The notes under the pieces: model-generated
Databases searched by the model: none
What the model saw: only the letters and a program-made list of their open reading frames with translations
Told to the model about the DNA's origin: nothing
Source of the DNA: Phytoseiulus persimilis
Lineage: Eukaryota; Arthropoda; Arachnida; Mesostigmata; Phytoseiidae
Direction: 5' to 3'
DNA length: 64,000 bases
Assembly: GCA_037576195.1 (NCBI GenBank)
Contig: CM075103.1
Location: 29,410,723 to 29,474,722 of the forward strand
Translations under genes and position numbers: made by a program
Part shown: one piece after another, positions 37,501-49,141 of the stretch
Layout of the letters: each line of letters begins with the position of its first letter
How positions within the stretch are numbered: position 1 is the first letter of the stretch

Positions 37501-40500
37501 TGATTTCGAATTGCTGGTCTGGATACCTCAGCTTTGATTCCAAGACAGTACGCAATATTTCTTGTAATATGCGCAAGCCAATTCTCGTCCTGGAGAGGGC
37601 CTTCTACATTCGAGATCTGGCTCTGAAGATTTTGCTCTTACACATTGGCTGAACGATCATCAAACCTGCAGTAGGGGTCACCGGGAGCTTCTCAAGAAGG
37701 AGGCTTCGTTCCCGAAACTCGAACCCAGGGGAAAAGCAGAAGTATCCCACCACCCGAGCACGTTGTTTCTAAACGATAACGGATGATATGAGGTGGGAGT
37801 TGAGTAGCCACTCGTGTTTTACTCGTAATTGTGGAGGAATCGGGTCCTTTAGAGATCTTTCACAAAACACCCGCTTACGAGCAAAGCAGTTATCCGAGTC
37901 GAACCCATGGAAATTGCTCCTCATTTTACTGAAATAGTTTCAATTCATGCTTGAGAGTGACTCCGACTGGTCATTGACACGATGACTCTGCAAACTACTC
38001 CGTAATATCCTGCTGCTATCGCTGCTGGTGAAGAGAATTCACTGGATTGCCAAATTTCGGGAATCTAGAATATTCTCGGCCGCTGGAACCGCGGTGTCAA
38101 TAGCCTTCGGAGCGACTTCCCATCTGAGATTGCCAATATTCGTTGAACCCAAGGCGAAAAGCGAACAAACAAAACATCTATGAATTCTGACCCTAACGTG
38201 ATTCTCTTAAGGCGCAACTCATCGATCACAGAACCCAGAAGCTTGCTTCTGGAACGTGATAGATTGGGATCGGAAAATCACTGTCCGGTTCAGAAATAGC
38301 AGGATCATACGAAGAACGCCGAGTTTGCGCTCGGACTCGGGTCGTCACAATCTAGAGCTCTTTGCACGACATATCCGCCCATCCTGGAATCTGCATTTGG
38401 TGTGGGAACTTCAAACGTGTCGGTGGTGTTCACATGCTCCGGTCTCCCACGGATCTGGCGAACGAATGACGAACGCTTGATGAAACAGGTTTGCATCGTC
38501 TCCACATCAGTGTAACGATTAGCACTCGAATCCGTCGAAGTAGGATGAACGACGCACATCGGCCTCTGAGCTGAGCCTGCTCATCCTCGAAGCAACTGGA
38601 GTGTCATCCGATGCAGTCGACCGCATGAGGACGATACTCCATTATTTGGAACACCCGGAGTCTGTGGGAAGACTTCATTATTCAGTCGGTAACCGGTGTT
38701 TACAAGCCTGCTCGAGTGTCCGACCGTGGTCGTATAATCACATCGCGTAGCAGAATGAGAGTATGTTGTCTTCCCTTACCTCCTTCACCGACAGAAGATA
38801 CCCGGTTGGCGGCAAGTTGACGAATGAATATGACTCATTCTGTGACTTGCGCTCGAAGCCGCATATTCTCCACCCGAGGAGAGTCCCTTCATTGGGATTG
38901 GTATCGGACGAAAATCTAACAAACGTGACGCAGACGCAAGTCAACGAGAGAGTAGCGGGTTTGAGTTAGGTGCTTTGAGAGCAATGGCGGAATTTATGGC
39001 TCACAATCAGGCTTCATTGGTATTAGCGATTTACCCCCGCTACCTTTGGCGCAGAGTGATACTCGACCCCGACTCGTTCACCGCCCAACAACTTCAGTCC
39101 GGAAGCACCGAACAGCAAGCGATCGGATCGTTGGTTGCTGCCCACTCATATGTTTCGGACAAATGTTGCGTCACAGCATCAATCGAAGAATCGTCGGCGT
39201 GGGCAGAGTCTGATCGAAGCTGCGATTGCGTTGAACGTCCGGCCACATTTCGGTGATGAGCGTCTCTCGCGCGCGTTATCAAACCACCAATGTGGCTTTG
39301 ATAGCAGCCTCGAACTTGGGACAGTTGATGAGTACTGAGTTTGATGTCGATGTATCGCGATGAACCCACGGTGCTCACACGATAGAGCGGTCCAAGAATG
39401 CCGGAAACCCGAATTACCGAACACCCTGAGCCCCGAAAACCCAAAATGCTGGGAGTTGTTTCCCCTCATCGGAGAGCAAGTGAGACACCTTTGCCGAGCA
39501 CCGAGCCCGGACAGCGCTGATATATCGCTTCCTCTTGGTTCTCTCGTGTTTTCCTACAGGATGACCCTGTCTGATTCCTCACAGACGGCTCGAACCGGTT
39601 CCCGAGTTTTCATTCAGTCAACGGGCATTATAAGCGTGTGCTGAGAGTTTGACGAACATCCATCCACAATGCTAGCTGGTAAGTGAGCCTACCTCCCTGA
39701 TGTCTATACTCCAGGACGAGCAAACCTCTTCTGTCTTCGGAACCCCGATGCTCCCTCACGTTGAACATCAACCCCGCGCTCGGATGTCTCGAATGTTCTG
39801 AGCTTTTGGCACTTCTTATGTCTCTTCGACCAACGAGTGAGCTTCATATAGTCGGGCTAACATTTTCATAACTCATGGCATTGGTGGTTCGCGATAAGAA
39901 TGGTCCACTCTTGCCTGGGGCCGAGTTAGGCTTTCGTTGCGGCATCATGTTTGAGCGGAAAACTGAAAACATGGAACTCATTCCTGTTTCTCCGAAATCA
40001 CCTCGAGGAAACCGGACCCGATAAACTCACAGCCTCGGAATCTGAATCGAGGAACCAGGAGAAGGTTGACCTCTCCCGTATTTTCCGCTCCGGGACATGG
40101 TTCCGGAATCCATCGGTGCAAATAAGCGCCGTCGAGTCGCCATCTATGGCTGGAATCCGCGCTCCGCATACAAAACTCGGTTGATGTATAGGGCGGAAAG
40201 GATTCTCGTGATTCCGGGTGCACACCAGTGCTGTATTTGCGCTGCAATGCGGGATATCTCTGCCAAACAGTTATCTTGAATAAGCTTACCGTGAAAACAG
40301 CGGAAACGACGACAGCCGACGGATATACAACTGAAGTGAAGGATCCCGTATGAGTTGAAATCTCCCTGGAACCAATGGCACAACTTTTCCCGGCACTTAT
40401 CTCAGACTTTTCCGAATCGCAATCCCAAAATATGCCCCATCATCGCTGAATTGTTTTCTAGCGCATGAATCGATGAACTTGAAAAATTCCTGAGGGAGGT

Positions 40501-42274
40501 TGTTGCAGCTCATCCTTGGATGTAGCGTGTCACTTGGATTCGTACCACGAATACTCAGCTCGGAAAATCGTCTCTCGAGAAGGTAACAGAAGACCTGCGC
40601 AGAACCCGGTGAGAGTTTGAGCGATTCGGCGATATTTCAAAGAGAAGGATCTCAACAGCTTCCCGGTCTTAGACCCCTCGACAGAATGGAATCGCGGATA
40701 GTTTGAGTTCTCTCGACAAAGAAATCGTGGACGGGAGTACGATTTCAGTGAGATTCCACCTCAGCTTTATTCGCACACAGAAGTATCCCTTTGAATGAAT
40801 ATGCTCATTGTTGAACTTCTCCTGCCTCCTAGTATAGCATGTTGTGCATGGAGAGGTCGCTCTCTCTGATACTGGCTGAAGGGAAGCTCTGCCTTGACTT
40901 GATTGATAGGTTCGCTCAAACAATTGAGCGCAAGTCTCGCAAGCTCCGGGGAGCGATCCGAGGCTCCTTCCCAGAACGTGACGCGGTGGGAGGATAGAGC
41001 GAGCTCCTCTACGGCAGAGAGACAGACTTTCGACTCCGCGCCAGCCTGATCGTTATTCTATAAGCACGGAATATGAGCTGTGATAAACTAATATGAAATA
41101 ATCATCGCCCTAGTCTCGGACAGTTCGAAGATGAGGCACGGACGAAACTAGCCGCCGGTTGGCAAGATTTCGAGGAAGGGTTCCCCATGGAAGTTGAGAA
41201 GCTTCTCTGATGAGATTCCTCGGGCTGTGCTCGTGCAAGCCAGGTTTCTTCGTGGCCCCACGGAATGTCAAGCCATTTTATCTACACATCCAAGTTATCT
41301 ATGCGAAGGGGCGCCCTCACATCAATATCCTCGAGGAGGGTCAGTTTTTTCCATCGAATAGCCGCGGATCTAGAACGTCTGCCCAAAGCGAACTGGAATT
41401 GCTCTCACTCTCTCGGCTGGGGAGCTCGCGGGAATCTTCTAGATGATGCAAGTGATACCTCACAGTGGTGGAACAACTATACCATTTTGTTAGAACTGAG
41501 ACAGGAAGTGCTTCACCGGCTTGTCCAAAAATCGAATCAGGGCTGGTTGAAGAAACCGCCCAGCTAAGCTCATCAGTGGCTTTCCGGCGGATAGCTCGAT
41601 CACAGAGGTGACCGAAGCTACCCCAGCGAGCCGCTTCGCGCCAAGAAGCCGAGGCGGGTGCAGCTCCTGGCTGAAATCGTTCAGCAGGGGAAATAATCGT
41701 CGAAACCCACGGCGTCCCGCAAAGTTCACGGCCTCTCGATGAAATCATGCATTTTGTCGCGGCCGTGAGTCCCGTCACAGAGTCACAGCCCTACACATGA
41801 TAGCTGGAAGCGTACGTTAGAATTTCGTAACGAGCCTTCCTCGTGGACTCCCTGAGTTTGCCGACTCATGCGTTAACAATCCATTTTAGGTAGAATCCCA
41901 TGGAAGCCACTTCTGGGGACCATTATGAGATAACGAGCTGAAACTTTCAGAGGAGCCACCTCTCTGCCTACAGGTACCAAGCAGCAAATTCCGTTAGCTC
42001 CCCGTGCATTTTAAATCGATATTGAGATCGCCCCCTTGCCCACCTTACCCACGCTGCATTGGCGAAAACTGAGCCCAGGCGCGAATTTCCTGACCGCGGC
42101 GGGCAAATTGACACGAAATATCACCATTGTCTCACGATCTCTGGCGACATGGACCGTGTGGGTATGACCAGAACTTTAATTAACCGAGGCTACGATTTTG
42201 AGCGATATTGCCGCACGCAAAAGATGTGGGGCCTGCCTAATCGTATGTACAGCGTGCGTTGACTTGGTCTAACA

Positions 42275-42761
42275 CAGGGGTTTCCAAAGTGGTGCGTATA
42301 GACCCCGGGATCGACATCATTCCCAAGGGGTCTACAGAATTTGCGAGAAAAATGGGGTCGATGAGCCGACGGGAAGGGTCGAGAGCCATATGCACAAGAA
42401 AAATGTCCGCGAGTCTCTTTGTTTTCCACAGTTCGGTGGACCCATATATTCGGCTTAAACTTTTGAGGGAGGACAAGCAGTTCCTGCTTTGAATAATCGG
42501 GACATGTTGGCGGTCAGAAACAGCTACTCTCATCAGAATTGGTCTGAGCGCCAGCTGGGAAAAAGAAGCGGCTCGATCCCTCAACTTCATAACGGTCTAT
42601 CACTTCGGGCGCTCGTGAGAAGATGTCCTATCGCATTCACATCCTCATATTTGGTAGAGAGAGGCTTCAGTGCAGTTGCCAATATTGTTACCGAGACCAA
42701 ATACAGGAGGGCCATCTCTGAACGCGGCGATCCCGGTTACCAGTTCAGAAGCAAAGTTTGA
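42275..42761 (+). mobile_element. Internally deleted hAT (ZBED-type) transposon remnant
   Basis: CAGGGGTTTCCAAAGTGG at 42275-42292 is the typical terminal inverted repeat of ZBED-type hAT elements. It is followed by the GACCCC...GGGGTC inverted motif usual in their subterminal region (about 42300-42332). Only about 370 bp further on, at 42645-42677, the frame reads SYLVERGFSAV, then VTETKYRRAISERGD, which matches the C-terminal dimerisation segment of hAT/ZBED5-like transposases. A full element would have 2-3 kb between these parts, so most of the transposase is missing. I see no right-end inverted repeat (reverse complement ...GGAAACCCCTG) downstream and no 8-bp target duplication. The copy therefore looks internally deleted and cut at its 3' end. 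Confidence 0.72.
42627..42761 (+). pseudogene. C-terminal hAT transposase dimerisation fragment
   Basis: About 45 residues up to the TGA at 42759-42761 resemble the hAT C-terminal domain: a segment ending IAFTSSYLVERGFSAV, then a K/R-rich stretch and ISERGD. The frame opens without an ATG, and the sequence before about 42627 is not recognisable as transposase. The BED zinc finger, catalytic core and insertion domain are all absent. Non-autonomous and non-functional by inspection. Confidence 0.65.
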
Positions 42762-45700
42762 CGATTTCGTATCGTCACATCGCGTACATCCATCTCATTG
42801 AGAAAACGTACAAACGAATTTAAATTACGCTCTTTAGAAAGACCTTCAATCGATTGCTCGTACATCCTGAATTGCATAGATTGAGGCTCATACTAGTTGG
42901 GCGCCAACGGCGAGCTGATAAAATTGCTCAGGGGTCGATACGGTGGGAAATTCTGGTAATGCCTGTTCCAACGGGTAGAGGAGAGCTCCGTAATGAGGAT
43001 GGGTGGAGATGGAGCTTTCCAAGTTTCGTCAGGGAAAGTTTTAGAGAAAATTTCATGCCTGAACGCGGCTCTTCCGCAGCTGAGAATTGAATGACATCCA
43101 AGAGTCAACTTTGAGGTTGAGACGGCTGATCGGGCCCTCCTTCGTTCTGTATCGAGCCCATAAGTCCCGTCGGTCGAAGTGGATAAGAGAAATCGGATTT
43201 CGCTTGGAGGAGATTTGTTTCCGGAAGTGAACGCCACAGATTCGGGAATCTTTTTTTTTTGAAAAGCTTCTCGTTGTATCTCGCTGTCGTTCCAGGCAAT
43301 GAGAGCTCACGTCGATTTATATCACTTTGAAAGCTTTTCCCGCAATGCTGAGAATCCCCGGCAAACGAGCGAAACACCTTATACGTCTAAATAGATTTAT
43401 AGATTTCCACGTGGGCACACATTCATCGCACATTTATATCTGTTTCGGAGCCACGAATACCACTTTTCCTCCACCCAAGTCTGGAAGTGATGAGTGTGAA
43501 GCTGGAAGTCGCAAGAAACTCTCGGCAGCTTGCACGGTCTCGCAGCGAGCCCACATTGCGGGCTTGCCGTGGTGTGCCTCCCACTTTCGAAATCCAGTCC
43601 CCGTTGCAGGGCTGATAACGACGCCGGTCGTGAGGGCTCCTTCCTTCCGACGAGGGGAGTCATGACGTCGATGAGCGCGAGAGATCCCTCCCCGTTCTCA
43701 CTGCACTGAGTGGCTGACTCTGTTTTTAGGCTGCCTTCAGTCATGAGGACTCGCACGTTGATTGCCTCAATAGGCAGGACACGCGTCGCTCCCGACGGGC
43801 AACACCGTCGTGGTCAAGCTCGGTTTTGTTTGCTTTCAGTGCCACTCTGTCACGTTGATCAGGGGATTCCAGAGAGTGCTCGTCGTCGGGCCGACCGGAA
43901 CCCGACCGAACACTCGAACCAAATGTTCCCCGCGGCTTCTGAGACTCCCGTCCTTGACAAGCATCCAATTAGCTGCTGCGCTGATGGATAGGTCAGCGAG
44001 TCGATTTATTGATTGATCGTTCTCCCGAAGGAGGCTCCGCTCACGTTCGAGATGCCATTGCAAGCCGCTTGATCGTTCGTTGGAAGGAGGACTGTCAGCT
44101 CCCAGTTCGGCTCGGTCCTCGTCGCCGTATCGCGTTCGAACCCGAAGGCTTGCGTCTTGCTTCCTCCGAATTCGGAGTCCCGACTATCACATCGGGTCGT
44201 TCGAGTGTTCTAGGCACGGCGAACCAATTCAGGGGTAGCGGGTTTGCTCAGCAGGCTTCTGTGAGAAACATCCTCGGCGACTAAGCGAACCATGCGACGG
44301 CGACATCCGCGGACTACCTGGAGCACTAACCCGCTCTGGACGCTTCTCCACCGATCTGACTGACGAAGCTGCGCGCTGAAGCAGACGAAAACGATAATGA
44401 TCGGATCGAACACCAAAAAATGAACGGCTATCGAAACCGCCATTGCGACTGAGAACTCTCAACGAAGCGGATGTGAAGTAGGCCTTTTTGTCCATTCCGT
44501 TAATCTGAGCGATCGGCAAAGCGACGAAATTCCCGACCATTCGAGGAAGATGGAATCCTCTGAAAGTGCTGCACCCCCAGTGGGGCCGTGGCGGCGGAGA
44601 GTCTCGGAACGAGCCCCTGAACAAAATCTTTAGCTCTACTGTCGATCGAAACGACAACAAACAAGCTCCTGAAAGCCTAAAGATATCCGAAGATAATGAG
44701 GCACGACATCATTCTGAGCTGAACGTTGTTGGCTCTGAGCCGACACCTTGTGGCGGTCTTCGTTGAAATTTACGACCGCAGCAGGAAAAAACCTTCACAG
44801 ACATCCGTGTCCATTAGGTCGTTCACATACACGGCACGTCTCGAGCCTGCGAATAGAGTTCGCCCGCACTCTACTGGCCACCGCCGGCTGGGCCTTTAGC
44901 GAGGCCAAATGCATAAGAGAGTGAACAGCGCAGGAAAACAGAAAAGAGAGGTGACATCGGAGCTGGTTGTTTCTATTGACAGCGGACGCATTCCACACGA
45001 TTCGTCCGGGCAGCTCTGGTGGTGGTCGCTCAGGACCTCTTGAGGAGTGTCTGACGAATGAGCCATGGGCGGTCGCAATCGCTGGACTTCAATGCCACTC
45101 CACTTCGGGAAAACGCCATCAGGATCCTTCGGCTCGTTTGTCGACCGTTCGGTTGACGAATGGGAGGAAAAAAAAACGTCTTTCCGAGGGGACGGCAGGC
45201 GCGAGTGGCGCTGTCGCGAAACGATTCGTTGTCGCCGAATGGATGGCACTCTACGGGACGCAGAAACTCCCGTAGGTCTCGTAAGCTCAGCTACGAGCCA
45301 CAATCAGCTCGAAACGCTACAATCAGTTGATGCTGAGTCACCGCTGTGTAGAGCGCGTTTCCTCCCGAGCCTCTCTGGTCTGACTGCGAGGTTCGTGCAG
45401 CGAGACCATCTCATTGCATGGCTCGGATAAAGCGTCAGTGCTCGCATTCAGAAACTGCTCGGGAGCTCTATCAGCAGGTTTTCGGGGTTTCTAGCTCCGC
45501 GCACCCGGCTTGTTTACTGAACCAAGCGGGGATACGACTGCATCGTGGCAAGCTACCGGTCCTGGAATGTCCTGCTGCAAGCACGCTTGTCGCCACACCG
45601 TCTTCGTGTCCCGTAGGCTATCTGTCTCGCGAGGTTTCGCTCACGCAGCGACTGCTCACAGGGGAATGAATGGCACGATAACGGGTTGGCTTCTCGGGCC

Positions 45701-46080
45701 GTGACGGTCCTGGTCGATTGTTTTCCTATCTGCTTTTGCGGAAATCCAACGTCAAAAGTTGCGGAACAAGCGTCTCTTGAAGAGAAATAGTAGAAACACA
45801 AGATCCATTCTGACGCCTGACTCGTGATCGGGCGGTAAGGACGAAGTTCCAACGAGATCGGAGAGGGAACATCTCTCGCCCCGATGTCGATGGAGCTCGG
45901 GCAACCCTCCTGATCACGAACTCGGTATTGAAGAGACTTGCAACACGACTTCACTTCTGTCCTCGCAGACCTGCCAACGTAAAAACTCGGTGAAAAATGA
46001 GAACTTTTCCCACGGGCCAACGGATCTGGCGGAGAAAATTTTTCTGAAATTCCATTTCTCCCCACAATTCATTTTCCTCC

Positions 46081-46210
46081 TCCATAACTAGTATATGGCC
46101 CGTCATCATGTTTTTCGCCATAGAAGTGGCGATACATTTTTTTTTATTAGGATATTTGATTAAAATTGAACCTCATTCATTAAATATGGCTCGCATTTTT
46201 TAACTCACAT
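46081..46210. other. A+T-rich patch with a small hairpin and T10 run
   Basis: Local base composition is clearly more A+T-rich than its surroundings. It contains TCGCCA (46115-46120), a 6-base loop, and TGGCGA (46127-46132), followed by T10 at 46137-46146. The hairpin followed by a T-run resembles a Pol III or intrinsic terminator in outline, but no RNA gene was recognised upstream. Confidence 0.45.
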
Positions 46211-48240
46211 TTCCTGACGTCCATGATAAGGAGAGTAGACAAGGCACTTCTCGACCCGTAAAGTCAGCCGTTAGAGACGAGGCGTTCTAATTCCATCAAC
46301 TTGTTAGTGCCGCGCAATGCAGAGGAACAGAGCCCACCGTACGGACGCTCCACAAGGGAATTCCAGTTCCGTGTCATTCGTCTTGTTTCCTCATGTCGTC
46401 GTTGTCATTCTCGTTCATTTAGGCGTTCGGGCTGTCCCGGGTCTCAGGTCGCCGCGGCAAGTGTTATACCATTCGTAAAAACTCGCGCCCGTCGGCTTGG
46501 GAGCAAATTAGCCCAGGAGAAGTTCACTCAGATGATGCCCTCTGGAATATCCAATTCCGCACTGCTGAGATCCGTCTCTGCGAGCCCGACATCGCGGAGT
46601 AGTGGCTCGCCGCGGAAACTCTTGGACAGGATGGAACAAGCTGCAGCTTATTCACAGGGGGGAGTAGAATCTCTCAAAAGGAGCAGATGCGACTCAGAGT
46701 GCCAAGAATCCCCTCCAGCTGCTAGCCTGATTAGAATGTTGTGAGTAGATTTAATACCGTTACCTCTTGTGTTCATTCAGGTCCGATGCAAACTGAGCGA
46801 AACTCAAGAAACGCTTTGAAGCAGCGCTGTGCGCGGAAGACTGACTGAAATCCAGTTTGCTTGTGAGCTTGATAGTGTGACCGAGTATGCCCAAGTGTCT
46901 ATTAGGGTCTCCGCAGCGTTGCCGAGGGCTGAGCATGGCTCCGTGGGCGATAGGAAGAACGTGCTTCCCATTCGGATACGGTTTCATGTCAACGCTGCCG
47001 TCGTCACTCAAGCAGCGGCAGCCTTGTTCCTCGTGACAGACGCTTCCGACGAGTGGCATCACCCCCATAAGTTTCTCTTGACGGCTCGCGGGAACTTCCC
47101 CGTGTCGCCGAAGGAGTGGCAGAGGACGCCGATATCCTGACCTTCAAACGGGGGGAATCATTTGAGCTTCATGTCGACGGTTCAAACTCCCGAATCGATT
47201 GGGCGCAAGAGTTGGAGATTTCAATCTGTTGAACGGATTTCGGGATCCGCAAAAGTTTACCAAGATCGAGACTCTTGGTAACATCCGGTCCCCGCGCGAA
47301 TCACAGAATGTCTTAATCCAGTTTTGAAAAGATGGGAAACGACTTTTCCTGTTCCAAAGCGACGTACTTGACGCCTCATTCTGATTTGAGCGACGACGTC
47401 CTGGTGAGCTTGGCTCCCCCAGGAATGAGGACCGGTCGTAGCAACATCTCAGAACCCCCAGGAGAGTGCCGTTGCGTCCTTTTGATGATTCTCCCGCGCG
47501 GTTTCCAAAGAAAACGACGCGGAGCCGAGCGTTTGACGACCCGCTTTCTGGCAGGACGCCCTCAGCTGCTTGGGAATCCAGATCCACGAGGGAGAATACA
47601 TCGAACGGGGGAGATTCGTTCAGCGCACTTTGTCCTGAGCTGAATGTTCTCTGAATGTTCACCGTGGATTCATCGTCAGGCTATTCGAGTGTGTTCACAA
47701 ACGTTCGCTTCGGTGGAATCAATCCTCAATGGTCACCCGTTCCACTTCGAGAGAGTGAACGAGAGGCAAGAGCTCAATTCATTACATTTTCGGTTGGCCT
47801 GTCAAACAATTTGCTTCCACTGAGGCTCGCTGGCTGGAAAGTTTTGCTGCTCGTCATGGCTGGCTTGTTTTGATTCGGGGAGAACCCTGTGCGCTTTGAA
47901 GAAAGGAGGCCGTCGAGACCACCTCCACCGCGCATCAGCGCTGCCAGGCTGGACGGCTCGCTTAAGCTCAGCGTTTGCTATTCCTCCTTTTTCCAATCCG
48001 ATGTCATCCATCCGAACCGGAGCCCTCCCGCCTCCGCGTCTCTGCTTTTGGCGCCGCCGGTGGTCTCCAAAGCCCCCACGGGCACAGGAAGCGATCCCGC
48101 GGGTTAGTCTCTGCTTTCCCCCGTTCCACTAAGCCCCAGTGCCTACTGACTCGATACTGAGTCTCAATTGCTATGAGAAACAGGCCTTACAAGCGACTTC
48201 TGGAAATAGCAGCCGCCACAATGGCAGCAGTTGTGGCCGC

Positions 48241-48270
48241 GAGAGAGAAGAGAGGGGAAGAGAGAGAGGA
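48241..48270. repeat. GA-rich purine tract
   Basis: A run made almost only of G and A (GAGAGAGAAGAGAGGGGAAG and continuing). On the minus strand it is a polypyrimidine tract. No gene could be attached to it. Confidence 0.7.
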
Positions 48271-49054
48271 AGCAACTCGAGACTCGCTTTCTAGCCAGCA
48301 AATCCTAATTTTCGAGATACCCCCCTCCGAGAAGAAGTTTCGGGATGTTGTTCTCGGAAAATAGAGGGGGAGATCGAGGAGGTCCGCAGAGCGAAGAAAA
48401 AAGTAAGTGGTTTCGTTTTTGATTGTGTGCTGATTCCAAAACGAAGCGGAGAGCTCTTGTGTTCCCAGAAGCCCCGGAGACGTTGATGCGGTTGTGTGTT
48501 GTGGGCGTTGATGATGTTTATGTTGTCGGAAGCCTAGAGCAACTCGAAACCACATTGTGAAGTTCACGCTGTTCCTATTCATCGCAAACCGCGATTGGTG
48601 TACGAAGCCGGGGGGGAGTGGGAAATGTTTCCGTGGATGGAATGCCGATAGCAAAATCTGATGAGAGAGTTCGATGTGTTTTCTCCTCAACGGCCCAGCA
48701 AGATACTTTGCATAAAACGTTCTCTCAGTGGAGCGCCGGATGCCGTTCCATCGCGTCGTAAGACTCCCGATTGCATTTGATGTGGTTGCACTGATTGGAT
48801 TCCAAGCCTGAGCGCGGACAAAACGGGTTTTCCTCGAGACGGAGAGCCTCTCTGCACTGAATATCCAAGTGACGGCTCGGAAACTCCACTAAGAGGAGAT
48901 CTATCCTAGGAAATTGTTCCCACAGCATAAGTGGCCGACATTTAGGGAAGATTACGCGCCGATACGGTGTTCCTCCAGAGCATGAGGAGTCCTCGGGGAA
49001 GCATGGGCATCATGGACAGCTGGAGACGAGAATTCGAAGCGGAGGCGTAGCCAC

Positions 49055-49141
49055 GGGGGACGGTGGGGGAGGGGGTAACGTCGTTCGCACCACACCTGTG
49101 AGAACGAAAATCTTGAGTGGGCGAGGGGAGGAGGGGGAGGG
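49055..49141 (+). other. G-quadruplex-forming motif cluster
   Basis: The clearest motif is at 49119-49141: runs of 3, 4, 5 and 3 G separated by loops of 3, 4 and 1 bases, which fits the canonical four-run quadruplex pattern. A second G-rich stretch at 49055-49075 has three G5 runs within 21 bp. No promoter or gene was recognised nearby. Confidence 0.65.

Larger units (their letters stand above)
19529..42274. other. 22.7 kb with no confidently recognisable gene
   Basis: No complete gene, RNA gene or mobile element could be supported. Items listed separately are an inverted repeat around a TGACGTCA palindrome (19990-20080), abutting palindromes (23404-23434), a C11-T-C7 tract (26436-26454) and G21 (31495-31515). 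A-runs of 11 bp sit at 22974-22984 and 33281-33291, with no recognisable SINE upstream. A strong-looking donor (GTAAGT) occurs at 39679, but I could not attach a coding exon to it. Open frames of 100-180 codons, for example near 34.5 kb and 35.2 kb, resemble no family I know. Confidence 0.55.

Noticed and set aside
39668..39684. ATGCTAGCTG followed by a consensus GTAAGTGAG donor
   Set aside because: The putative exon would be only about ten bases of coding sequence, with stops upstream in the frames checked.
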